Shown here piece by piece: positions 12,494 through 21,483 of a stretch of DNA of 64,000 nt. Origin of the DNA: Toxoplasma gondii ME49 (lineage: Eukaryota; Apicomplexa; Conoidasida; Eucoccidiorida; Sarcocystidae). Every line of letters starts with the position of its first letter. Position 1 is the stretch's first letter. The DNA lies in assembly GCF_000006565.2 (NCBI RefSeq), contig NC_031470.1:1552954-1616953 (forward strand), read 5' to 3'. Below the pieces are notes generated by a model. The model made no database searches, was not told the DNA's origin, and saw only the letters and a program-made list of their open reading frames with translations. The position numbers and the translations under genes are program-made.

Positions 12494-13264
12494 ATGTCTT
12501 CGTTGGCGCTTTACCAGTCTCACGGGAAGCCCCGGCCGCCAGCAAAAGGGAGTTTTCCAATCGACCATTTGGGCGAGTGCACAGATGTAAAAAAGAAATA
12601 TTTGGCTTGTCTGTCGCGTCGGCAGCAGGTTGCTCCGCGCGCGGATGCGGAAGGCGCTTCGACTTCCTTGTCAGAGGCGGCCGAAAGGAAATGGGATCAC
12701 CTGCCTTGCAGACGCTACGCACAGGAGTACCTCCAATGTCGCATGCAACACAACCTGATGGCGGCTGAGGACATGACCGCACTGGGCTTTAAGAACGGGC
12801 AACCGGACGAAACCGGAGATCCGCGGCCGCAGGATGAGTTCCGCCGACCTCCTTCTCCAGAGAGCTGCGGGAAGCCTCCGGCTTTGCAGGTGGCGCCTTC
12901 GTCGCTCACCGCGCCAGCACCGAGTCTGAGGTCCCCTGGCCTGACTCTGTCACGGGGGCTTCTGCCGAGAAGAGATGACAGGAGTCGAACAACGTCGGAG
13001 GTCTCCTGCTCGGGGATAGAGGGGAGGTCGGCCGGAGCCTCGGCACCGGGAGCGGAGGCGGAGGAGCAACCCAAGAAAAGAGAGAAGAAAACGCGAGTGA
13101 AAACCAAGGAAGACGAGGGATTCGTTGCGGGATGCGGCGCCATTCGACCGTACACAGAGCGCGGATTCTTCGGAAGGATTTTTGCTCGATACTCCTGGTC
13201 AGGAGATTTCTTCAAGGCTCTCTACGTGAACGTTGGAGGGGCGCTCCGGTCGCCAGACCGGTGA
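12494..13264 (+). CDS. COX19: Cytochrome c oxidase assembly protein COX19 (twin CX9C), extended
   Basis: COX19 is a small intermembrane-space protein, imported by the MIA40/ERV1 disulfide relay, that helps deliver copper to cytochrome c oxidase. This single-exon gene encodes 256 residues. The family core PPAKGSFPIDHLGEC is followed by C29-X9-C39 and C72-X9-C82 (CTDVKKKYLAC and CRRYAQEYLQC) and the trailing CRMQHNLM...LGF segment. The spacer between the two CX9C motifs is 32 residues, against roughly a dozen in yeast or human. After residue 95 there is an added tail of about 160 residues, charged and Lys-rich in the middle, ending in a conserved-looking aromatic stretch (GFFGRIFARYSWSGDFFKAL); typical COX19 is about 90-100 residues. 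The ATG at 12494 follows a pyrimidine-rich leader and begins the family alignment directly. Confidence 0.9.
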   Translation: MSSLALYQSHGKPRPPAKGSFPIDHLGECTDVKKKYLACLSRRQQVAPRADAEGASTSLSEAAERKWDHLPCRRYAQEYLQCRMQHNLMAAEDMTALGFKNGQPDETGDPRPQDEFRRPPSPESCGKPPALQVAPSSLTAPAPSLRSPGLTLSRGLLPRRDDRSRTTSEVSCSGIEGRSAGASAPGAEAEEQPKKREKKTRVKTKEDEGFVAGCGAIRPYTERGFFGRIFARYSWSGDFFKALYVNVGGALRSPDR

Positions 13265-13938
13265 ACACCGAGAGCGAGCGACATACGCAGACGATCGCAA
13301 GTTGCATGCGCGTTCACGGAACTGGCGAGTTGCGTTTCATAGGGATTTCGGCGTCTTCTGCAGTCCATGCTTCTTTGCACTCGGAAAAACGCGCTGCTTG
13401 CACATCTGTGGAGGGGATCAACACACATCAATGTTTGCGGGGCGAATGCAGGTCGTTCCCTGACATGGGGAGCCCAACTGGGACTTGACCACGGGAGCGG
13501 CTCGACCGTTTTCAAATCTGTTTCAGCGAGGTGAAAATGAGCGCATGCAGATGCGTCTGGAACGCATCGCCCACCACGCAACGACAGCATACCGCGATTC
13601 TCGAACGCGTGACGCGGAAAGTCGGCTGCTTTTCAAAAGAGTCTCTACAGCTTTCCGAGCTCCGGGAACAACGGTGCGTCTCGCGCCCCTCCTGCGATTC
13701 TCCTCTCACACACGCGTGTACCGAGAAATGTACGTTTTATGGAGTTGCAGAAAGTATCGAAATCCAACGGCGCGCTAACTGCCGCGGCCTTGTCCAGAGA
13801 CTTCTGCAAGGAACATGGGCGAGCTCCGGAATGAGAGCATAAGTACTGTGCCTTTTTTTCTCGGCATCGTATGTAGACGAGCGAAGGCGCCGGCAGTCCA
13901 CGGGTCTACTGTTCGTGGACCGGCATGAGCAGCCTCTT
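13265..13938. other. Intergenic region between convergent genes
   Basis: No coding pattern is supported. This should contain the 3' UTR of COX19 and that of the minus-strand gene ending at 13939. Confidence 0.5.
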
Positions 13939-15813
13939 CTATACGAATGCTAAATGTACGTTGATGATGACTAGGTACTCAACAACGGAAACCGGCGGGA
14001 TATTGAAACCGAAGGCGTCCCACCAGGTGTGTGCCAGGTGCGGGTAGAGTTTCTCGGCGGCAGACTGGGTGACTTTTCCGCTTATCGATAGTTATCACCG
14101 TCAAACGCAGTACCCGAGATTGATGTCCCCATCAACAGGAATCATTTTCTACGTCACTAGGCATGCAACATCGATGATGAAACAGCCGCCGCTAGGCTCA
14201 CTTTCACACATTACAACGGTGGACGGTTACGCATCGAGAGACACTGCTGAAGCTAAAATCATAAAGTGGTACTGCATGCGTCGGGTAGCGGTCGCATGCT
14301 TTACAATGATACTGGAAGCATGCAGCGATGACGCACAAAAGACACTGCTTTTTCCACTACCTGATCACCTACTATTCCAGATATTGAGGAGTGTACAAAA
14401 CAAATTAACTGCAGACACTGACGCCAAGAAGAATCCCTGGTAACAGTCTGACTACCTTCGTTACACTGATGCATTTGTGCGAACTTTAATTCCCGAATCC
14501 CCCAGTAGTCATCGCTCCGTGACAATGTCAGGGTACGCAGGTGAGACTGGTGCGCGTGTTTTACGAAACGGCTGATCACGTGCCAACATCAATGGAATAA
14601 GTAATCTATTAAAGCTGTTTTTGCTTGTTTGTATGAATAGAAAACAACGTTCACTAAAATCAAATTCCTTTACCTGTCTTAAGCAGTTCGGCGGGGCGTG
14701 TGGTGTACTGCAATCATACACAACTTGGTTGTCTGTATCTCGCAGTTGCGGTCGTACTCAGTGTTCTCAGCATTGTAATGTCTATGACGATTTGATCTGA
14801 GTTGTCTAGATCTGCATCGAAGGTCATTTGTCAGAGACTATATCTACTTACGATGTGACCATTACAATACGCCATCTAACTGTGGCGTTCTTGACACCGC
14901 TTTTCACTGACGATATCGAAATGCTTTGTACCAGCCTATATTGGGCTCGGCAGTCGAGTTCCCACGAACTAGAGCGGTTTCCGTTTTCCTGGCGTTTGTG
15001 TTTTGTAGATCCGTACACCTTGTCGTCATTGTTAGGCTCCACACACCACGAGTATTTAATGTGAACGTGTGATTTCTGGCGTCCTTTATTCAACAAGAGG
15101 AAATCCATTCATTCCCTCTAACGCAGTCCATATTCCTGACTCATATTTACGAAGTTTGTTGCTAAAAGAGGCGGTCCGCTACTATTTCAGCACTCGAAAA
15201 CAACGGGGCCACTCCAGTTCTTGAAGGCGGTACCATGAGTTCTGGTTGCGGCCTGTCTGCTGATGTCATTTGACGGTTCTGCTCCCGACCAATAGGGTGA
15301 AACACTGTTGCAACGGGAGCACACCAAAGACGAAATAGTCTCGCTCAGAACCATTCTTCGTTTCTACGCACCGAAGGCCTCTGTTCCCACGGTTGATTTC
15401 CGGTGAGCCGGCGGAAAGTACAGAAAACTTGTGACGTATCTCTGCATCCGGATGGTTTCTCGCGACTGACAACCTTTCTGTCCTGCTCTTGCCTTTCCTG
15501 TCGTGTTTAACGTATCATCGTTTAGCTGAATCTGCGACGAGAACGTCCTTCCAATTTAGGGTTTAGGCGCCAGGCCTGTGTTCCTGATCACTTGCCTGTT
15601 CGTGCCCTCGAAGCATTTGTCGACCAGTGAGAGGCGACCAACACGGAAATCAATTTCTGTGGAGAACACAGGGGGAGCGGGCGACGCGGTCCTATCCAGC
15701 GACCGGGTTCGCGACTCTGTCGGGTGACAGAACAACCACACTTTGCCATGCAAGGCATAGAAAGATGCACACATGGTAAGGAAAACGAAGGTCGAGAAAA
15801 ACGATCCCTCCAA
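13939..15813 (-). CDS. Membrane protein of unknown function, possibly TMEM231-like
   Basis: The 3' half is firmly supported. Minus-strand exons 15075-14852, a 34-nt microexon 14707-14674, 14546-14456 and 14072-13939 join with phases 2, 0 and 1 and end in a stop. Upstream, about 15813-15597 and 15470-15280 look coding and can be joined through a GC-AG intron (AG|GCAAGT). The N-terminal exon carries a hydrophobic segment (FFSTFVFLTMCASFYALHG) followed by KVWLF; a second hydrophobic stretch (PPVSVVEYLVIINVHLAFV) ends the protein. This topology, plus NGSERDYFVFGVLPLQ, recalls TMEM231 (first TM then HGFWL; an NQDGKTD...LPLQ region; terminal TM), a ciliary transition-zone protein. The resemblance is remembered, not computed, and is weak. 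The start codon and the exon 15470-15280 boundaries are unresolved. Codon bias is low. Confidence 0.45.
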
Positions 15814-15819
15814 ATCCGT

Positions 15820-16602
15820 GGTTGCTTTGTTCCGAATGCTGTCTCACGGGGTTCCGTGGTTGCCTACACTGTCGCCGCCTCCCCTAATAAAGCGACTTTC
15901 CTCGTTGAGCCCTCCTTTTAAAAAGGATCTCGTCCCTCAAAAAGATCGTGGCGGGCTTTATGTTTGCTGGATGTTTCTCTTTTCCGGGTGGATCAGGCTT
16001 TCCCTTGTAATCGATTTTTTCTTCACGGGGTGCCCAGCACACGCGCTAGCTCACATGCACGGCGAGGCTTGTCGAAGACATGTCGACCGCAGACCAGACT
16101 ACGGTCTTGAATGCCTAAATATTTTCAGACATCAGATTTCATCGCTTGCTCCCTACACACAAAAAGAGAATTTGTTTCCTGTTTCGGGGTAAAACTCCAT
16201 GCAGCGGAGAGTTGGTACCAATTCGTCTCTTCGGCATGCAAAGGATCATGCGTGTCGGCGTAAGCGTTGTCTTCGAAGCGTAGGGCAGACGTTTTCTTGG
16301 AATGGTGTTCATTTTCTCATGAACTCGAAGTTCATTGAACGGTTTTGTCGCATCCACTTCGTATCCCGGAGACTCTGTGGCTAGTTCCATTTGTCAGCGT
16401 TTCGCCGTCGGAGCATGTGCACGGTTTCGTTCGTACCCAAGCGTTCGCTGCCAGCTTTGGACGTCCCGTTTCGTTGAAAACTGTTCACTGGGTGTTTCTG
16501 CTAACGGAGTCGGCCGCAGAGGATCCCTCCTCCCGGTGTTTGTGTCTGTGGTGAATCCTGCCCGGTTTCGTCCTGCCCAGATTCTCTGTGTGGCTGCACA
16601 AA
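15820..16602. other. Divergent intergenic region
   Basis: This lies between the minus-strand gene (5' end near or above 15813) and the TLC-domain gene starting at 16603. A minus-strand ATG near 16083 opens a nine-codon frame onto a GTGAGC donor and might be the first exon of the minus-strand gene, though the phase does not match cleanly. Sequence just upstream of 16603 is the expected TLC-gene 5' UTR. Confidence 0.35.
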
Positions 16603-18263
16603 ATGTTCGACACCCTCAAAGAGGCAGCCCGGTGGCCGTCGCGGGCTTTGCTGTCCTTTCCTCGAGTCTTTCTGGCTTTTCTCGCTGGCTCATCTGCCCC
16701 GACTGTGCTCGCTTGTGCCCTGTCTCTGCTCTTTGTCGTTTTCGTCACCCATGGCACATGCGGCTCTGCCGAGAGCCTCGCGCCGCACCTCGCGCCGCCG
16801 CCGCCGAAGCTCTGTTACCCTCCGAGTGTCTCGCTTTACTGGATTGCGGTTTCCACTTGTCTCTGGTTTGTCGTGGCGACTCTACCAGTTCACAGAATTC
16901 CGCTTTGCTTTGTTCCCGCGCTCGCTCGTGACCGGGTGCTCCGGCAGGTGGCTGACGCTCGACGAACCCTCGCAGCGGCGGACGGGGAAGCCGACAAAAA
17001 GCAAAGAGAAGAAGCCAAGGAGTTCCTTCTGGCCGTCAGAAACAGAAGTGTGGGTTTCTTAAACGCAGTCGTTGTTTCCCTTCTCTCGTTCGCTTGCGTG
17101 ACGCTCGACAGGAAACTCATCGATGACAAGTTCTTTGGATGCTCGCCGCTCTTCGCTGTCACTGGTAAACGCCCAGGAGTGTTCCTGGTGAAGCGCTGAA
17201 AAGCAAATGAGAGAGATACAGTTTAAACGATACGCGCTGTGCGAAACTGCAGACCTCCAATCGAATCCATAGAGGTAGAGAGCAGTCCAGGAGAGAGCTG
17301 ACGGACGCGGACAGGCCAGACCGTCGAGGAAGGAAACGAAGGGAACAGGGGGAGTGCCGATGCGACAGAACTGGAAAGCAAGTATCAAGGACCGGGGAAG
17401 GAAGAGCTCTTTGTCGACGAAGGAACAGAAATCAGAAATTGAGAGAGGGAAGAGATGGACGAAGGGAGAAAGCGAGGGCGAGAGACGACGTAAGTTGCAA
17501 GTGACGAGAAAGAGTAAGCGATAGACACTGGAACGAAGAGCTCCCTCACACAGAAAAGACACACTCTCTTCCTTGAAATTCTGAGTCTGCCTTCCACGGC
17601 GACACAGCACGAGAGAGAGCAAGAGACCCTCGTCTTCAATCCGCAGTTTTACCCTCCGCGCGCCTCGCTGATGTGCATCGGTCGCTTTCTGTCTTTTCTG
17701 CTCCGTTTTTTTCAGGCTTCACTCTCGTGGGCTACTTCGTCTGGGATTTCGTTGTCATTGTCTGGAACTGGAGTCCGGGCGCGCCCCAGTGGCTCCTGCA
17801 CTGCGTCGTGTGTATCTTTACAGTGGCGAATCCGTTTATTGTTCTCCCGGGAGAGCCGCCGATGTCTTTCTACGCTGCCAGTCTGATTCTCTTCGAGCTC
17901 AGCACTCCGTTCCTCGCGCTCCGCTACTTCATGCTGCGAGCGTACGTCTTCCATCCGAAGAGTCCCGAAGAACTCTGTGAGCAAAAGGATGGGCGAGACG
18001 GCGCCCCGAAGCTCCCGCTCGCGTACACATTTGTTTCTGTCGCATTCGCGGTAGTCTTTTTCTCTGTGCGCATCGTCTGGGGTCTCGGCTGGCTCATCCC
18101 TTCCCTCGCGGTGGCCGTCTGGACTGGCGAGGGCGCCTTCTTCAGGCCCTGGCGCCGGTACCTCTTCTACGTCAGCATACCTCTCTTCGCTGCCCTCAAC
18201 CTCTACTGGATGTACATGATTGTCGCCTCTGTTCTCTTCTCGAAGCGCAAAAAGAAGGACTAA
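16603..18263 (+). CDS. TLC-domain multi-pass membrane protein
   Basis: Two exons, 16603-17164 and 17716-18263, join with one base before the intron and two after (giving Gly), for 369 residues. Hydrophobic segments are visible around residues 20-50, 75-100, 150-170 and then six or so in exon 2 (GYFVWDFVVIVWNW, WLLHCVVCIFTVANPF, SFYAASLILFELSTPFLALR, FVSVAFAVVFFSVRIVWGL, FYVSIPLFAALNLYWMYMIV). The order and the GY...WD / LLHH-like positions followed by an FELS-TPFL segment fit the TLC (TRAM-LAG1-CLN8) fold of TMEM56/FAM57-type proteins. I see no LAG1 ceramide-synthase double-His motif (the pair is HC here), so enzyme activity is not claimed. It ends in a Lys-rich tail (SKRKKKD) that could act as an ER-retention signal. 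The ATG at 16603 is preceded by pyrimidine-rich leader. Confidence 0.8.
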
Positions 18264-19692
18264 CGCAGAAAAGTGACGAGAATGCAAAGTGCGGAGAGCC
18301 CCCTTCTCTGTCTGGACGGCGAATGCGGAAAGTGTAAAGGGGGGCACAAGATTTTGAAGATTTTGACGTCTCATCTGTATTCCGAAACGCGAGAGTCGCC
18401 ACAGGATTGTTTTACTAACGCTGGTCGCTTTTCCAAGCGGCTAGTAGTGTGCAGGAGCGCCCAAGTGTTCTAGCAGAGCACCTCTGTACTGTAAAGACAT
18501 TGTCAATGCAAAGCATGCAGGAACGGTCTCGAGCTTTTAATGTCAGAGTTACATTGTGAATCCGCGCGCGTGCGAAAAAGCGCTTTAGGAGTCTAGACTG
18601 AGAGGTGGCGTTTCAGAGAAGTTGCTACGAAGGCAGAACAGCGGAAGGCTAAATGTTGTAATAAGTACACGCTTGTTCTTGAATTTTTCCTCAAGTGTCT
18701 GCGCGAGGTTTCGGGATACAGTTTTTCATGGGGGATGTCCGACACCTCATCCTGCCTTGCAACAGGGTTCTCTGCACGCGCTGCTTCACCGAAAGCAGTC
18801 GGGGGGAGATGCCCGAAACGGGATCCCCAGTTTTTTCTCGCGAGTGACGGTCGCCCCGCGAGCGCAGCAAAGATTTGTCTTCAAAAGTTACTGCATATTC
18901 TCGCAGACACAAAAAGCAACTGGAAACAGTGAGGGGAGAGCCGACATTCTGGACACGCGCGAAAAGCCACAAGAGACGCTTGGACAAGGCAAGCCCAGAG
19001 CCTACAGGCGAGACGCCGTCGCCACAGAGAAGTTGCACCAGTGCCGAGGGAAGCAAGATCGGGGAATTTCCTCTCACACCGCTTGGGGCCGAGACACGCG
19101 CAGAGACGTTGTGGGACTCCCACAACACAGGGAGATTAAGGTGACCCTCCTCCCGCGTGATTGCCGAAGCCTCTTAGAAAGGCGACTCCAGCTACCTCGT
19201 CCAGTCGCTAACACAGAATCTAGACAGAAAACGCTCGAATTCAGCAACCGTAGCGCGTCTTACAGAATCCGCATACTTGAGCAGTCTTGGGTTATTATCT
19301 AGGAAGAACGCAGCAGCGTGAATTCTTGGGCGCATGACGTCCGAAGCCCCGCCGTAGATGGCGCCCATGGTACACCTCACAGTTTTGCCGTGCGCCATCC
19401 AGTCAGCAGCCTGCTCAGCTTCATCGGCACGCAAAATGCGGCAGAGTTAATAGTTAACTGCGAAAGACAAGCATCCCACCGCTCTTCGCGGAGAAATCTC
19501 GAATGCGAGTACACCTCAGGCTCGTTCCTCAAGCACGTGGCGTCCAGAAGCAAACTCCTTGAGACGGGTCCTCGCATCCCACACTTGCTTTGCACCCGAC
19601 CCTCATGAGCGAGAGAGCGTTCCATAAACGCATCCAAGATACGGCGAAAATCCCACTGTTTGGTGTCTCTTCTCGAGCTCTGCGGCACCCGT
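18264..19692. other. Convergent 3' intergenic region
   Basis: This lies between the stop of the TLC gene and the stop of the minus-strand RPC9 gene. Open frames on the plus strand (18622-19302) and minus strand lack a protein-like pattern and good codon bias. It most likely holds two long 3' UTRs. Confidence 0.5.
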
Positions 19693-21483
19693 CTAAGCGG
19701 CGTCCTCCGCTTCTCCCGCCGTGACAAGTCGCTTTCGCGATCCTGGAGCCGACCGCGATCGCGGCTTCCGCGACGAGCTGGTGGCTTTCTTCGCGCCTCT
19801 GCGGCCGCGTCGGGCTCCGCGAGAGTCGTCCTGCGGCTCTGTCTCCTCTTCCTCGGCGTGTCTCGGCGTCGCTTCAGCAGAAGCGGTGGATGCTTGCAAA
19901 CCTCCGGAGGCCGTGTTCTCACCTTCTCCGAAAGGTTCTCCTGCATGACGCATCTCCAGAGTTTGGAGGAAGTTTTGGGTCTCGTCAGGTCCCAACCGGG
20001 TCAGGCTGGAGTCCGACAACCGGCCAGCCGGCCTCGGACCAAGCAGCGGGGAGACAGCGTGCGTGGGGGGAAACTTGGACGGCTTTAGAGACACCTCAGG
20101 TCCTCGAGCCAGATCCGCAAAAGAGGCGTCTTGGCCGCTGTTCGAGCGCCCATCTTGCAGAGCGAGCAAGGCAGAGCCATTCGCGCCTCCCGGCGAGCTC
20201 GAAGAAGCCGCGGCAGAGGAGGCACCGGAACCCAACGCACCGGTGCCATGCTCCAATTGGGACGAGGGCGGCCACGGCGCCAGAGTTCCTGTCCCCCCCG
20301 CGGAGTACGGCAGCGGCGTCGTGTTGTGCTCGACCCAGTAGTGTTGAATTGCCTCCAAGATTTCATTTACCTCATTTTCCGACAGCCTGAAAAGCAACGC
20401 GCACCAGCAGGTCTAGACACACCGCTTCTGATGGTGCGTTCTGTGTTCTCATGTGCAGCTAATTTGAGTATTGGATGTGTTGAATTCGTTGCTAGTCTTT
20501 CCAGGATATTCTGATACAACCACGACTGATCCACCTCAAAGACGAGAAACGCGAGAAGACAAGAACACAGAACCGAACCAACGTCGTGCGTCGTAGGTCT
20601 TGACCAGTCTCAGGAGGCAGCGCCACACGGCTTGGACGCAACGTTGAGCTCCATAAGCACCGAGACACCAACAGCAATGTTCTCGAAGCATATCTCGAAT
20701 TCTGAATCGAAAAAAAGAAACTCCAACCACGGAAACGTGCCACCAAACAACAGGCGCTAGCAGGCTGTCTCACCGGATGGCGCATTCTTCCACGATGGCG
20801 TAGATTTCGACAGGTTTCGAGGCACCCAGATTCAGCATCTGAAGAAGTTCTGCCTGGTACAAACCGTAACGGAGACTGAGGACTTCGAGACAGGGGCCGA
20901 CGCACGAGAAGAATCTGCGGCCGAGGAGTTTTTGCAGTCCACGAGTCACCATCGGCGACGGACCCCCTCCTAGGCAGCTGACACTCCGAATCTGTCGAAG
21001 ATCCGAACCCTCTGTCGCCGGAGCGTTGTGCGACGGCCCGACGGGTGTGACATTTTCGTCTTGCCGGTGAGATCCGCGACTCTGAGGCGCAGAAAAGGTG
21101 ACTCGCGGCCGCGCGTCTCGGACGCCTTTCTCCGCGGGCAGCCGCTCCTGCGGACTCGAGTCCAGCAGCGAAAGGTACGGACACGTGGAGTGTATGTACT
21201 CCTGCAGCGTGTGGTTCAACATGTGCTGATAGAGGTACGCTTTGACAGTCTCTGGACGCAAAACTTCGCAAGCCCCCTCGCCAGCCGAGTCCGACGTCGG
21301 AGACGAAGCCGCGCCTTTCTCAGACTCGCCGCCATGTTGACGAGAGTAACCTGACGAAGAAGAGGAAGAAGAGTGGCTGAGAAGCAGGGACTGGAGGGAC
21401 GGGAGGCGCCGCTGCTGCTGGCGCAGCAAAGCGAGAACCTCGAGATTGGTCAGGACGCCGACGCAGGGGTCCGCCACATGCAT
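19693..21483 (-). CDS. RPC9: DNA-directed RNA polymerase III subunit RPC9 (CRCP/C17), enlarged
   Basis: RPC9 pairs with RPC8 to form the Pol III stalk used in initiation. Two minus-strand exons, 21483-20774 and 20386-19693, join as CG|G (Arg) to give 467 residues; human RPC9 is about 148. The N-terminus MHVADPCVGVLTNLEVLALL matches the family start (x-x-N-P-x-x-x-L-T-N-x-E-V-L-x-L-L). The HRDC-like C-terminal core is RYGLYQAELLQMLNLG then PVEIYAIVEECAIRLSENEV (compare L-N-L-R-P-T-T-x-V-E-I-Y-x-I-V-E-E-C). Between them lie about 150 inserted residues, including poly-Ser. After the core comes a tail of about 200 residues, acidic then strongly basic at the end (GRRGAKKATSSSRKPRSRS), a plausible nuclear localisation signal. 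The intron falls inside the conserved core. Confidence 0.85.

Noticed and set aside
12153..12782. Minus-strand 209-codon frame overlapping the COX19 start
   Set aside because: Arg-rich shadow of the pyrimidine-rich COX19 leader and coding region; no splice or family support.
14369..14408. A possible 40-nt minus-strand exon with hydrophobic residues
   Set aside because: Including it breaks the phase into the last exon, whereas skipping it gives an exact join (G|TC, Val) from 14456 to 14072.
14069..14443. Plus-strand 124-codon frame
   Set aside because: Poor codon bias and it overlaps two phase-supported minus-strand exon regions.
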